Positions 54,163 through 63,614 of a DNA stretch of 64,000 bases are shown piece by piece. The stretch's first letter is position 1; each line of letters opens with the position of its first letter. The DNA comes from Veillonella magna DSM 19857. Its GTDB lineage: Bacteria > Bacillota > Negativicutes > Veillonellales > Veillonellaceae. Position numbers and translations under genes: made by a program. A model generated the notes under the pieces. That model made no database searches, had not been told where the DNA came from, and saw nothing but the letters and a program-made list of their open reading frames with translations. The DNA lies in assembly GCF_000428745.1 (NCBI RefSeq), contig NZ_AUAN01000005.1:1-64000 (forward strand), given 5' to 3'.

Positions 54163-55319
54163 TACTGATTACCTCCTTCGTCATCCGTCGGCGCAGACTT
54201 CTGTGCCTCTTTCTTAGCCGCCATTTCAGCTTCTAATTTCTTTTCTTCCTGAATGCTGTCATATTTATGTTTAGCCAACGTTATACCACCGTGAGCTACC
54301 ACGGCGCCAAAAGCGGTGAAACCAGCAATTGTTCCCAGTGTATCGGCATTCGTAATCGTATTAGCCGTGTGTACCTGAGGTAAGCGTTGATAGAAATTGT
54401 CGTTATCCCAGAAGCCGCGTTCGCTACAACCGATGCAACCATGACCGGACTGAATCGGATACGACAAGCCATTCCACCATCGTAGGTTACCGCAAGAGTT
54501 ATATGTTACTGGACCGCGGCATCCCATCTTGTACAAGCACCAACCTGCCTTAGCGCCTTCATCATCAAAGCGTTCTACAAACAACCCAGAGTCAAAGAAC
54601 GGACGGCGATAGCATGTATCATGAATACGATTGCCATAAAATTGTTTTGGCCGACCTTCTACATCAAGCGGCGGAATTTCACCAAACAATGCGTAATGCA
54701 TAATAACACCGGTCATAACTTCCGGAATCGGAGGACAGCCCGGTACCTTAATTATTTTCTTACCGGATACCACCGAAGATACAGAAACAGTATTGGTTGG
54801 ATTAGGCTTTGCCGCCTGTATACCGCCCCACGCTGCACAAGATCCGTACTCGATAATAAAAGCAGCTCCTTCGGCACATTCTTTAAGAACATCCACAAAC
54901 GGACGACCTGCTACCATACAATAAGTACCATTGTCATCCAAAGGTACACCGCCTTCTACGGCCAATACATATTTACCCCGTTTTGTCTTAAGAATATCAT
55001 GCAAATGATGTTCGAACGGCTCACCCGCAGCAGCTGCCAATGTATCAGTGTATTCTAAAGCAATCATGTTTAAAATAACATCCGATGCAAAAGGCGAAGT
55101 GGATCGAATAAAAGATTCATCACAGCCTGTACATTCATGACCGTGCAACCAAATTACCGTCGGCAACTCTTTAGCTTCTGCCGCTTCTACTACACGATTC
55201 AAGAAGGTTGGCGGCATACCCAAAATCGCGGTCAATGCTACACACGATTTCATAAATGTACGACGACTTAATTTTCTTTCCCGGAATAAATTCCAAAGGC
55301 TATTGGTCTTTTCTTTCAC
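54162..55319 (-). CDS. hyaA: [NiFe] hydrogenase small subunit with Tat signal
   Basis: A 385-residue small subunit. The twin-arginine signal SRRTFMKSCVALTAIL lies at about 18-33. Fe-S ligands are in HGHECTGCDESF (proximal cluster), GSCAAWGG, and the C-terminal set with HDTCYRRPFF and GHGCIGCSERGFWD. A C-terminal membrane helix (about 335-357) anchors it. It carries electrons from the NiFe site to HyaC and takes the folded dimer across the membrane by Tat. Start GTG at 55319, after AGGAGG. First gene of hyaABCD plus HupH-like. Confidence 0.97.
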   Translation of the reverse strand: MKEKTNSLWNLFRERKLSRRTFMKSCVALTAILGMPPTFLNRVVEAAEAKELPTVIWLHGHECTGCDESFIRSTSPFASDVILNMIALEYTDTLAAAAGEPFEHHLHDILKTKRGKYVLAVEGGVPLDDNGTYCMVAGRPFVDVLKECAEGAAFIIEYGSCAAWGGIQAAKPNPTNTVSVSSVVSGKKIIKVPGCPPIPEVMTGVIMHYALFGEIPPLDVEGRPKQFYGNRIHDTCYRRPFFDSGLFVERFDDEGAKAGWCLYKMGCRGPVTYNSCGNLRWWNGLSYPIQSGHGCIGCSERGFWDNDNFYQRLPQVHTANTITNADTLGTIAGFTAFGAVVAHGGITLAKHKYDSIQEEKKLEAEMAAKKEAQKSAPTDDEGGNQ

Positions 55320-55549
55320 AGGTAGACCTCCTCTTTGTCACTCAACAACACGTTTGCCGGCTCGAAGCCTTTATACCCACCGCAGTGTCTATAAAGGGTC
55401 CGATGCTATATTTCCACAGAGTAGTTAACCACAATATAGAAAAATACTCCGTAAAAACCACTATAATTCTCTTTGGATTATATTAATTTTATTAAGCAAT
55501 AACTTGCAACTCGTATCAACAACAGTATTGTTATCTACTTAGTCGTTGT

Positions 55550-55873
55550 CTACTTAATGGAATTAATAATGGATACAATCGTATCTGCCGGTTTATAGCC
55601 AACGATGCGATCAACTTCTTTACCCTTACGGAACGCAATCATAGTCGGTACCCCTTGTACTTCGTGTTTAAGGGCTAACTCCTTCAATTCATCTACATCT
55701 ACTTTGACCACGTTCAACTCATTTTCCATGCTTTCTGCTAACTTTTCAATTTCCGGGGCCATCAACTTACACGGCGCACACCATGTGGCCTCGAAATCGA
55801 CTAACACAAGACGATCATCTACGTTGAGACACTCATTAAAGGCCTCTGCCGTATGAACAACTTCCAATGCCAT
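55550..55873 (-). CDS. trxA: Thioredoxin
   Basis: A 107-residue thioredoxin with active site ATWCAPCKLMAP (about 29-40; Cys-Ala-Pro-Cys, where the common form is Cys-Gly-Pro-Cys) and the cis-Pro in VQGVPTMIAF (about 72-81). Cytoplasmic disulfide reductant. No thioredoxin reductase is next to it. GGGAGG precedes the ATG. The promoter region carries two dyads. Confidence 0.93.
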   Translation of the reverse strand: MALEVVHTAEAFNECLNVDDRLVLVDFEATWCAPCKLMAPEIEKLAESMENELNVVKVDVDELKELALKHEVQGVPTMIAFRKGKEVDRIVGYKPADTIVSIINSIK

Positions 55874-55941
55874 AATTATCCTCCCATGGTACCTACATAC
55901 CTAATACTACATATAACTTTATTATCAACTTCATAATTCTT

Positions 55942-56011
55942 GGATAAAACTTTTATCCATCATAAGTATATCATTTTTAACGTCTGATTTTTATCAATTT
56001 TTATTGATAAA
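55942..56011 (-). promoter_or_regulatory. Promoter region of the thioredoxin gene with two dyads
   Basis: A minus-strand TGATATACT (extended -10; TATACT at 55965-55970). A perfect dyad GGATAAAA-C-TTTTATCC (55942-55958) covers the predicted start site, and TTTATCAAT-4-ATTGATAAA (55990-56011) lies upstream. These could be operators; the binding protein is unknown. Confidence 0.45.
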
Positions 56012-56050
56012 CTTAAAAATATTGCTTTACCAAAAAATTTGGTGCACATA

Positions 56051-56080
56051 TAAAACAAAACCGCTCCGAGGAGCGGTTTT
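56051..56080 (-). terminator. Terminator of rnpB
   Basis: AAAACCGCTCC/GGAGCGGTTTT, an 11-bp stem with a very short loop, followed by GTTTTAT on the minus strand. Confidence 0.9.
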
Positions 56081-56084
56081 GAGC

Positions 56085-56430
56085 AAGCAATCAATAAGCC
56101 GAGTTCTGTTCTGCAAAGCAGTGGCGATTATCTTTCTAGACATATAGTTACCTATATGCTCAAGCGGCACAACCCGAAAGGTAGGCGGGCCACCCTTAAC
56201 CCTTTCCTATTCGGCCTTGCTCCGGATGGGGTTTACCGAGCCGATACATTACTGCATCGCTGGTGCGCTCTTACCGACACCGTTCCACCCTTACCGCATA
56301 CGCGGCGGTTTACTTTTCTGTGGCACTATTCCCTATGGTCACCCACGCCGGACGTTATCCGGCATCCTGCCCTATGGAGCTCGGACTTTCCTCGAACCAA
56401 CGGCTCGCAATCGCCTTTCATACTTGCTGT
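56085..56430 (-). ncRNA. rnpB: RNase P RNA, class A-like
   Basis: Minus-strand RNA with the conserved blocks GAGGAAAGTCCGAGCTCC (P3-P4 region), CACAGAAA, and the 3' end ACAGAACTCGGCTTAT. GGCGATT near the start pairs with AATCGCC near the 3' end (helix P2), and AGCAAG pairs with CTTGCT (P1). Ends are set from the promoter and terminator and are good to a few bases. It is the catalytic RNA that matures tRNA 5' ends. Confidence 0.95.
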
Positions 56431-56435
56431 TCCTA

Positions 56436-56464
56436 AGTCTACCATACATGGATAGACTGGTCAA
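56436..56464 (-). promoter_or_regulatory. Promoter of rnpB
   Basis: -35 TTGACC (56459-56464), 17-bp spacer, -10 TAGACT (56436-56441); the predicted start coincides with the P1 strand of rnpB. Confidence 0.75.
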
Positions 56465-56470
56465 TTATAT

Positions 56471-57589
56471 TTAAAAGAAAAAGTCTTTTTGTCCGTTAAA
56501 GACTGTTACCGGTACAGATTTTTCCGCTTCTGCCAAATTGATATTAATTTGTGCCGCCAACAATGCAGCCGCACCTTCTTCGGTGCCAAAATGACCTGCA
56601 TCTATTACGGTGATTCCCATTTCCTTAGCCAACTGCATATCGTGATATTTTACATCTCCCGTTATATAAACGTCAGCGCCGGCCGATGCCGCTGCTCCGA
56701 TAAACTCTGCCCCACTGCCCGTACAGAGTGCAACACGACTGACAGTTTCTTTTCTTGCTCCACCGAAACGTGGTTGACTACGGGCAAAAGCAATGTTAAC
56801 CAAAGATGCAAAATCATCCCATGACAGGGTATCCGCCAGTGTTCCTATGCGTCCGATACTATGCACCGTGGTTGGTTCAACCAATTCGTATACATCGTAA
56901 GCAACTTCTTCATACGGATGCGCCGCTTTCATAGCAGCAATTATCTCCTGCAAACAATTCTGAGGGGCAATCGTTTCCAAACGAACTTCCTCAACAGCTG
57001 TCATTTCATTAATACGACCGATAAATGGGCTCGTTCCTGCATGAGGCTTGAAGGTTCCCACACCGTTAGCGCCAAATGTACAATGGCTATATCCTCCGAT
57101 GTAACCGGCACCGGCATCCCCCATAGCCAGGCGAACCTCTTCTACATGCGTTGTCGGTACAAAGCAAACAATTTTATACATCATGTCTTGTCCTGTCTTC
57201 GACAATCCCTTTACATCCATCAAACCGATTTTGGCCGCGGCTAAATCATTTAATCCACCCCGTGCCACATCAAGATTGGTATGCGCACTGTACACAGCTA
57301 TGCCATGCATAATAAGATCAGCAATCATTCGCCCCTTTGTTGTACTGTAATCAATGTGTTTCAAGCCTTTAAAAAATAATGGATGATGACTGACAATCAT
57401 GTTTGCCTTTGCTTTAATAGTAGCCTGTACCGCCTCCGGTGTTACATCCAATGTTGTCAAAATTCCGGTAACCTTCTCTTCACAATCACCGATCTGTAAT
57501 CCCGGATTATCCCAGGATTCGGCTAAATGTAATGGAGCTAACGCCTCAACAGCACATTGTATATCTTTTACACGTACATCAGTATTCAT
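56471..57589 (-). CDS. Nif3-like dinuclear metal-centre protein (YqfO family)
   Basis: A 372-residue NIF3/DUF34 protein: LAESWDNPGLQIGD (about 22-35) and MIVSHHPLFFKGLKHID (about 64-80) carry the first metal ligands; AGHFGTEEGA (about 336-345) carries the last. The middle (about 130-240) is the CutA-like insertion of the YqfO form. Proposed as a metal-binding hydrolase or GTP-cyclohydrolase-like protein; the real role is unsettled. Its ATG overlaps the trmK stop (ATGA), an arrangement conserved in Firmicutes. Confidence 0.92.
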   Translation of the reverse strand: MNTDVRVKDIQCAVEALAPLHLAESWDNPGLQIGDCEEKVTGILTTLDVTPEAVQATIKAKANMIVSHHPLFFKGLKHIDYSTTKGRMIADLIMHGIAVYSAHTNLDVARGGLNDLAAAKIGLMDVKGLSKTGQDMMYKIVCFVPTTHVEEVRLAMGDAGAGYIGGYSHCTFGANGVGTFKPHAGTSPFIGRINEMTAVEEVRLETIAPQNCLQEIIAAMKAAHPYEEVAYDVYELVEPTTVHSIGRIGTLADTLSWDDFASLVNIAFARSQPRFGGARKETVSRVALCTGSGAEFIGAAASAGADVYITGDVKYHDMQLAKEMGITVIDAGHFGTEEGAAALLAAQININLAEAEKSVPVTVFNGQKDFFF

Positions 57590-58281
57590 AACATCTCCTC
57601 CAATTCTTCCAGCTCGCCAGCAACAACCACCATCTTTTGTGCACTTTCAGCACTTTCTGCTCCGCTTCTTAACGCGCGAAGAACGCGCTGTCGTCTAGTA
57701 ATTAAATACGATACATATGCTTTCCACAGCGGATCACCCAAAGCTCCTGCTAAGCCACCGACTTCCCACTGTACCGATGCCAAAGGCACTTCTGCATAAT
57801 ACGATGATGCAAATTGATTTTTTTCTACAAGCCACACATCATAAAAGTGTCGCCCTTCATATACTAATCGCTCGTCAGTAATACCATAGCCTGCCTTAGC
57901 CAACCATTGTCGAAGCTCTCTACGGCCATTCTGTGGCTGCAATACATAATACGGCAATAACTCCGGTCCACTTTCGATAATATTCTTCATCAAAAAACCT
58001 CCCATGCCACACATGATGGCTCCGTCTATTTCCCCTTTCTCTGTAACGGTTAATCCATTTCCTAAGCGACATTCGACGCGCATCGTCATATTTTGTTCTT
58101 CCACATAGGCCTGCGCCGATTGCAATGGTCCTTCATTTACATCGATAGCAATTACGCGATGTGCTTTTTCCATTTCCACTAACGCTACTGCTAAATATCC
58201 ATGGTCAGTACCTACATCAGCTATTGTTCTACTCATCGGAGTAATAGCCAATGCCGTTTCCAACCGTTTTGTCAATTTCAT
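57586..58281 (-). CDS. trmK: tRNA (adenine22-N1)-methyltransferase TrmK
   Basis: A 231-residue class I methyltransferase. Motif I is IADVGTDHGYLAVALVE (about 19-35); IAIDVNEGPL and DGAIMCGMGGFLM (about 89-101) follow. It methylates A22 of tRNAs. The frame is open further upstream, across a tRNA gene and a terminator, but the ATG at 58281 has GAGGAGGAAG before it and begins at the family's usual start (LTKRLETA). Confidence 0.92.
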   Translation of the reverse strand: MKLTKRLETALAITPMSRTIADVGTDHGYLAVALVEMEKAHRVIAIDVNEGPLQSAQAYVEEQNMTMRVECRLGNGLTVTEKGEIDGAIMCGMGGFLMKNIIESGPELLPYYVLQPQNGRRELRQWLAKAGYGITDERLVYEGRHFYDVWLVEKNQFASSYYAEVPLASVQWEVGGLAGALGDPLWKAYVSYLITRRQRVLRALRSGAESAESAQKMVVVAGELEELEEML

Positions 58282-58297
58282 GACTTCCTCCTCGTAT

Positions 58298-58335
58298 AAA
58301 AAAACCTCCTGAAGCTGTATCCGCTTCAGGAGGTT
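58298..58335 (-). terminator. Terminator of the tRNA gene
   Basis: CCTCCTGAAGC/GCTTCAGGAGG, an 11-bp perfect stem with a 7-base loop and seven T on the minus strand. It ends only 17 bases before the trmK start. Confidence 0.9.
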
Positions 58336-58349
58336 CGTAAGTGTATGCT

Positions 58350-58424
58350 TGGTGGGCCCACCTGGGATCGAACCAGGGACCGACCGGTTATGAGCCGGTT
58401 GCTCTACCCCTGAGCTATAGGCCC
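58350..58424 (-). tRNA. tRNA with CAU anticodon (Met or lysidine-type Ile2)
   Basis: A 75-base tRNA including an encoded CCA. The acceptor GGGCCTA pairs with TGGGCCC (one G-U), the D-arm TAGCTCAGGGGTAGAGC is normal, the anticodon CAT is at 58390-58392 within CGGCTCATAACCG, and the T-arm has GGTTCGATCC. Elongator Met and Ile2 tRNAs share this anticodon. The CTCATAACCG loop and stem resemble Ile2 of Bacillus, but I cannot decide. Confidence 0.95.
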
Positions 58425-58505
58425 ATAGGGAAATACTTACGTATTTCGTACCCATATATTATAGCCAATAGATGGGACTTTCGTCAAGCATAAGCAACCT
58501 ACACA

Positions 58506-59675
58506 TTATAAGAAGTCTTTAATTTTGTCACGTTTCCCTCGGTTACGCAGTTTTGTCAGTGCTTTGCCTTCGATCTGACGAATTCGTTCACGAGTAACAT
58601 TAAAATGCTGTCCTACTTCTTCCAATGTACGTGGCTTACCATCTTTTAGTCCAAAGCGAAGAATCAACACCTGCTGCTCTCTTTCCGTCAAACAAGTAAA
58701 TACTTCTTGAATCTGCTCGCGCAACAAAATATAACTGGCCGCATCATCCGGCGCAATTGCATCTTGGTCTTCGATAAAATCACCTAAATGCGAATCTTCT
58801 TCTTCCCCAATCGGCGTTTCTAACGATACTGGTTCCTGCGCAATCTTCTGTATTTCACGAACGCGTTCTACACTGATTCCCATACCTTCGGCAATTTCTT
58901 CCGGTAGAGGTTCTCTGCCTTTATCCTGTAATAATTGACGAGAAATGCGAATCAACTTATTAATCGTTTCTACCATGTGAACCGGAATACGAATCGTACG
59001 TGCCTGATCTGCAATGGCACGGGTAATCGCTTGACGAATCCACCACGTAGCATAGGTAGAAAATTTATACCCTTTGGTGTAATCAAACTTATCAACGGCT
59101 TTAATCAAGCCTAAGTTTCCTTCTTGAATCAAATCAAGAAATAGCATACCACGACCGACATAGCGCTTGGCAATACTAACGACCAATCGTAAGTTTGCAT
59201 CGATCAACTTCTGTTTAGCTTTTTCTCCGGCTTTCATTTCTTTATAAGAAGCGTCCTCCTTGGCACCGGCTTCAATTTGCTGAGCCAAGAGAATTTCTTC
59301 ATCTGCCGACAACAGTGGTACTCGTCCGATTTCCTTTAAATACATGCGCACGGGATCGTCAATATTAACGCCTTCCGGAATGCTCAAATCAAGACTTACT
59401 TCCTTGGCTTCACGTACATCATCGCTTTCATCATCTTCGTCAATAATATCATCTTGCGAGTTTACTGTGTCGTCATCAGTAATAACATCTATGTTACTTT
59501 TTTGCAAAATTTCATACATATCATCCAGCTGCTCTGCTGTTAGTTCTACTTCTTCATGAAGAGCATCTGTAATTTCCTTACTCGTCAACGACCCATTTTT
59601 TCTACCTTTAGCCAACAATTGCTCTATTATTTCCTCTAATCGGGATTTTGTTTTCTTAGATACACTCTTAGCCAC
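58506..59675 (-). CDS. rpoD: Primary RNA polymerase sigma factor
   Basis: A 389-residue sigma-70. Region 1.1 and an acidic linker occupy about 1-85, region 1.2 begins [16 protein letters not shown] (about 106-121), region 2 has [20 protein letters not shown] (about 183-202, -10 recognition), region 3 follows, and region 4 ends with [20 protein letters not shown] (about 352-371, -35 recognition). Start GTG at 59675 is preferred for its AAGGAAAGGAAG ribosome site; an ATG at 59702 overlaps the dnaG stop. dnaG-rpoD is the usual macromolecular-synthesis order. Confidence 0.96.
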   Translation of the reverse strand: MAKSVSKKTKSRLEEIIEQLLAKGRKNGSLTSKEITDALHEEVELTAEQLDDMYEILQKSNIDVITDDDTVNSQDDIIDEDDESDDVREAKEVSLDLSIPEGVNIDDPVRMYLKEIGRVPLLSADEEILLAQQIEAGAKEDASYKEMKAGEKAKQKLIDANLRLVVSIAKRYVGRGMLFLDLIQEGNLGLIKAVDKFDYTKGYKFSTYATWWIRQAITRAIADQARTIRIPVHMVETINKLIRISRQLLQDKGREPLPEEIAEGMGISVERVREIQKIAQEPVSLETPIGEEEDSHLGDFIEDQDAIAPDDAASYILLREQIQEVFTCLTEREQQVLILRFGLKDGKPRTLEEVGQHFNVTRERIRQIEGKALTKLRNRGKRDKIKDFL

Positions 59676-59701
59676 AGCGCTCTTCCTTTCCTTTCGTATC
59701 A

Positions 59702-61471
59702 TTACGACCACTCATTAATTAATGCTTGTATCTCCTGACACCGTCTTAACTCTTCCACAAACTTTGAATCGCCAGCTCTACTCAGTTGGTCCGCCAGTAC
59801 ACTATGTGCCTTGTACTGCTCACGCAATGAACGAAGGCGAACAGCTCGTATATATACATCAAGCTTACTTTCCTCATAGGCATCATCACCGATTACCATC
59901 AACCGAGACAATTCATTTGTCTCCTCTTCATCAAATACAGACTCCAATGCGGTGAATGTCCAGGCTTCTCCCGAAGCACTTAGCATTGCCATTTTATCCA
60001 GCATAGACCTATGAACCGACATCGTAATATCCTCTTTCGGTAAATATGCCATCACTCGTTCATAAGCCGCCTTACTTCCGACTGTCATTGCCATTAGCGC
60101 ATCCTCTTCCGACGATGACGCTTCCACAGTTACATTAGGAGCTGCTTCTTTTTCTAATGTTACATTCCCTTTCGCCAAAAATTGTCTAAAATGACGAAAT
60201 ACACTAGATGTATCCATCCATAAGGGCAAAGCCAAAGCACGTAAATAACCCTCTCTCTGCACTTGGTTACTGGTTGCCGCAATAAAAGGGAATACCTCTT
60301 CTAATACAGCCTGCTTTCCCTGTATATCTGTACTATCATAACGTATCAGCGCATCATTTAGTAAAAACTCGAAAGGCTTCACCGCCTTATCAACCAATGC
60401 TAAGAAGGCTTCCGGTCCATGATTGCGCACATAGTCATCTGGATCTTTGCCATCCGGCATGGCCACAACACGTACTTTAAACTCTGTATTTTGCAATAAT
60501 TCAATAGCTCGCCGTGCCGCTTTTTGTCCGGCACCATCCATATCATAGGCCAGCACAACCTCATCCGCCTGCCTCAACAGTAGTCTCCCGTGGTCTTTGG
60601 TATACGCTGTTCCCAGCGAAGCCACCACATTAGTAACACCACGATTATGAGCACTGATAACATCCATGTAACCTTCAACTAAAATAGCCTGTCGTTTTTC
60701 ACGGATAGCACGATATGCTTTATCAAAAGCAAATAATAAATGCCCTTTATTGAAAATAACATTTTCCGGTGAGTTTAAATATTTAGGCGTACTGTCATCG
60801 AGCACCCGTCCACCAAAGCCGACTACTCTTCCTTTGCCATCACAAATGGGAAACATGACACGATTTCGGAAATAGTCATATACACGGCCATTATTCCCTT
60901 GCCTACAAAGCCCCGTCTCTACCAGAAGACCGGGGGAAATTCCGCGTTCCGTAAAAGCACGATACAACCGATCCCAACTATCCGGAGCAAAGCCTAACTG
61001 AAACCGTGCAATAGTCTCATCTGATAACCCACGGTTTCGTAGATACGCAAGACCAGTCTTTCCCATTTCTGTTTTTGTCAAACAATTATGAAAGAATGTA
61101 GTTGCTAATTGATTTACTTCATATAACTCTTGCCGATGCGCATTGCGCTTTCTTTCTTCAGCACTCAGTTCCGCCGTTGGCAAGGGAATATTGGCTCTTG
61201 CTGCCAGCCGTTCTAAAGCCTCTGGAAAGGTGAGATTTTCGTATCGCATTAGAAAGTTTATGGCATTTCCGGAAGCGTGACATCCAAAGCAATAAAAAAA
61301 GCCCTTTTCCGGAGTCACACTGAAGGAGGGCGTCTTCTCATTATGAAACGGGCAACAGCCCCAGTAGTTTTTTCCCTTCTTCTTCAATGCCACATGCTCA
61401 GAAATGACCGCCACTATATCATTCGCTTCCTTAATACGCTCTATTAAGTCATTGTCAAAATGTCTGCTCAT
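59702..61471 (-). CDS. dnaG: DNA primase
   Basis: A 589-residue primase: CHC2 zinc finger with [15 protein letters not shown] and [12 protein letters not shown] (about 37-70), the catalytic core, and the Toprim motif with [12 protein letters not shown] (about 264-275) and [13 protein letters not shown] (about 308-320). The C-terminal helicase-binding domain follows a linker at about 440-460. It makes RNA primers at the fork. Start ATG at 61471 after TGAGGA. Confidence 0.96.
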   Translation of the reverse strand: MSRHFDNDLIERIKEANDIVAVISEHVALKKKGKNYWGCCPFHNEKTPSFSVTPEKGFFYCFGCHASGNAINFLMRYENLTFPEALERLAARANIPLPTAELSAEERKRNAHRQELYEVNQLATTFFHNCLTKTEMGKTGLAYLRNRGLSDETIARFQLGFAPDSWDRLYRAFTERGISPGLLVETGLCRQGNNGRVYDYFRNRVMFPICDGKGRVVGFGGRVLDDSTPKYLNSPENVIFNKGHLLFAFDKAYRAIREKRQAILVEGYMDVISAHNRGVTNVVASLGTAYTKDHGRLLLRQADEVVLAYDMDGAGQKAARRAIELLQNTEFKVRVVAMPDGKDPDDYVRNHGPEAFLALVDKAVKPFEFLLNDALIRYDSTDIQGKQAVLEEVFPFIAATSNQVQREGYLRALALPLWMDTSSVFRHFRQFLAKGNVTLEKEAAPNVTVEASSSEEDALMAMTVGSKAAYERVMAYLPKEDITMSVHRSMLDKMAMLSASGEAWTFTALESVFDEEETNELSRLMVIGDDAYEESKLDVYIRAVRLRSLREQYKAHSVLADQLSRAGDSKFVEELRRCQEIQALINEWS

Positions 61472-61497
61472 TTCCTCACATCCTATCTATAACTCAC

Positions 61498-61503
61498 ATT
61501 ATA
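61498..61503 (-). promoter_or_regulatory. Probable -10 of the dnaG-rpoD operon
   Basis: Minus-strand TATAAT, 27 bases before the dnaG ATG, giving a short leader. The -35 is poor. Confidence 0.4.
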
Positions 61504-61802
61504 TTAGTTCTACAAAAAATACAGATTCTCCTTTTTTTCACAACAACTTTCCCCTTTGAATTTAACCAATCCGTTTCTTTTGTAGCATTGACATATATTA
61601 CAATTCCATACGTTTCCTTGAAATCCTTCTTTTTCTTTATGATTTTTCTTTATCTGTTCTATGCCTTTCATTTACTTGGCAGCCGTATCTATCTTTTGCC
61701 TATATTAACAATCTGTTTCTGCTAATCTCCTTCCCTTATACAAATCGTAACTCATAAAAATCATACAAGCTTCTCCACCTCACATAGCTTATTCTCCCGA
61801 AC
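61504..61802. other. AT-rich intergenic region, nothing recognised
   Basis: Between rny and dnaG there is no ORF with a ribosome site, no RNA gene and no repeat that I can support apart from the flanking promoter and terminator. Confidence 0.5.
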
Positions 61803-61850
61803 GTAAAGAAGACTGCGTCCTCATCTTTTATGCGATGAAAACGCAGTCCT
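61803..61850 (-). terminator. Terminator of rny
   Basis: GACTGCGT/ACGCAGTC with an inner TCATC/GATGA stem; T content after the stem is moderate (TTCTTTA). Confidence 0.65.
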
Positions 61851-61864
61851 TACTTCATTGATTA

Positions 61865-63409
61865 TTATTTTGCGTAATCCACAACACGGGTTTCACGAAT
61901 AATAACTACTTTAATCTGTCCCGGATATTCAAGCTCAGCTTCAATTCGTTTAACGATATTACGAACAAGTAATGTAGCTTCTGCTTCATCAACCTTATCC
62001 GGCTTTACCATCACACGAATTTCACGGCCCGCCTGAATAGCAAAACATTTTTCAACACCATCAAAGGACTCGGCAATTTCCTCTAACTTAGTTAAGCGCT
62101 TCAAATAATTTTCCAATGTTTCGCGACGTGCTCCTGGACGTGCTGCCGAAATAGCATCGGCCGCAGCCACCAGCACTGCTTCTACGGATTTAAATTCTTC
62201 ATCACCATGATGGGCACCAATACAATTTTGTACAGCTGCACTTTCATGGTATTTCTTAGCCACATCTATACCGATCTGTACATGTGAGCCCTCCATGTCA
62301 TGATCCAAGGCTTTTCCCAAGTCATGAAGTAATCCACCACGTTTAGCCAAAGCTACATCGCAACCTAATTCGGCTGCCATCATCCCGGCTAAGTGAGATA
62401 CTTCTATGGAGTGCTTAAGTACATTTTGACCGTAGCTGGTACGGTATTTCAAGCGACCCAAAATCCGGATAATTTCAGGATGCAAGCCATGTACATCGGC
62501 TTCAAAGGTTGCCTGTTCACCGGCATCCTTAATCGTCTGATCTACTTCCTTACGCGCCTTGCCAACCATCTCTTCAATGCGCGCCGGATGAATACGTCCG
62601 TCAACAATTAATTTCTCCAACGCAATACGTGCCACTTCGCGTCGAATCGGATCAAAGCCCGATAAAATAACCGCCTCCGGTGTATCATCAATAATTAAAT
62701 CAATCCCTGTAAGCGTTTCTAATGCACGAATATTACGCCCCTCACGGCCGATAATACGACCCTTCATTTCATCGTTAGGAAGTGCCACTACAGAAACCGT
62801 GGATTCCGCTACATGATCGGCAGCACATCGTTGGATAGCACCGGCAATAATTTCGCGGGCATTCTTTTCCGCGTCCTCTTTAGCCTGCTGTTCCAATTCT
62901 TTAACCATAACAGCCGTTTCATGTTTAATTTCCTGCTCTACGTTTGAGAGCAACATGTTTTTTGCTTCTTCAAATGTCATACCGGAAATTCGTTCCAGCT
63001 CTGCCATCTGCTTATCGTAAAGACCTTGAATCTTTTCACGATATGCATTAGCTTCATGTTCCTTGCGCTGCAAGGTTTCTTCTTTTTTCTCCAAGGTGTC
63101 GAGTTTCTTATCCAAGTGCTCTTCCTTTTGGAGAATACGGCGTTCCATACGTTGTAATTCTACTCGGCGATCACGCTGTTCTTTTTCTACATCTGCGCGA
63201 AGCTTGTGAATCTCTTCCTTAGCTTCCAACAAAGCTTCTTTTTTCTTGGATTCAGCCATACGTTCACCGTCAGCGATGATACGTGATGCCTCCACCTCTG
63301 CTTGATTTAATTTACCTTCCGCAATATTTTTACGCAGAAAATAACCAACGCCAAGACCGATGAGTACCATTACAACTGCAATAATACTGTACTCTAAAAT
63401 CGTTCTCAC
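61865..63409 (-). CDS. rny: Ribonuclease Y
   Basis: A membrane-anchored endoribonuclease of about 514 residues: N-terminal helix ([18 protein letters not shown]), a long coiled coil (about 30-190), a KH domain with [15 protein letters not shown] (about 213-227), and an HD domain with [12 protein letters not shown] (about 351-362). It starts mRNA decay. The start is not certain: the frame is open to 63478 but the upstream part covers a palindrome. GTG at 63409 is reported, though GAGGAGG abuts it; ATT at 63400 has better spacing. Confidence 0.93.
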   Translation of the reverse strand: MRTILEYSIIAVVMVLIGLGVGYFLRKNIAEGKLNQAEVEASRIIADGERMAESKKKEALLEAKEEIHKLRADVEKEQRDRRVELQRMERRILQKEEHLDKKLDTLEKKEETLQRKEHEANAYREKIQGLYDKQMAELERISGMTFEEAKNMLLSNVEQEIKHETAVMVKELEQQAKEDAEKNAREIIAGAIQRCAADHVAESTVSVVALPNDEMKGRIIGREGRNIRALETLTGIDLIIDDTPEAVILSGFDPIRREVARIALEKLIVDGRIHPARIEEMVGKARKEVDQTIKDAGEQATFEADVHGLHPEIIRILGRLKYRTSYGQNVLKHSIEVSHLAGMMAAELGCDVALAKRGGLLHDLGKALDHDMEGSHVQIGIDVAKKYHESAAVQNCIGAHHGDEEFKSVEAVLVAAADAISAARPGARRETLENYLKRLTKLEEIAESFDGVEKCFAIQAGREIRVMVKPDKVDEAEATLLVRNIVKRIEAELEYPGQIKVVIIRETRVVDYAK

Positions 63410-63426
63410 CTCCTCTATACAAAAGT

Positions 63427-63452
63427 GAGAAGCCGATATATATCGGCTTCTC
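63427..63452. promoter_or_regulatory. Perfect 26-bp palindrome upstream of rny
   Basis: GAGAAGCCGATAT followed by its exact reverse complement, centred between recX and rny. On the minus strand it is followed by ACTTTTG. It may be a recX terminator, a 5' hairpin of the rny mRNA or an operator. Confidence 0.6.
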
Positions 63453-63614
63453 CCGGTTTGCCGTCTATCTACCATCAATTGTTATAGCCTATTAAGGCTA
63501 CTTTAATTGTATTCTGTACACCTTGAGATGTCAAGGTCTGGCACATATACGGTCTTTATTCACTTTATATAGAATCATATATTCTATTCCATATGTCGCA
63601 TGTCATTTATACCA

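Noticed and set aside
55320-55549. FNR- or CRP-like site upstream of hyaA
   Set aside because: Only partial TTG/CAA half-sites were found, with wrong spacing; no promoter can be assigned with confidence.
58282-58455. N-terminal extension of trmK through the tRNA gene
   Set aside because: The open frame crosses a complete tRNA and terminator; the ATG at 58281 has a strong ribosome site.
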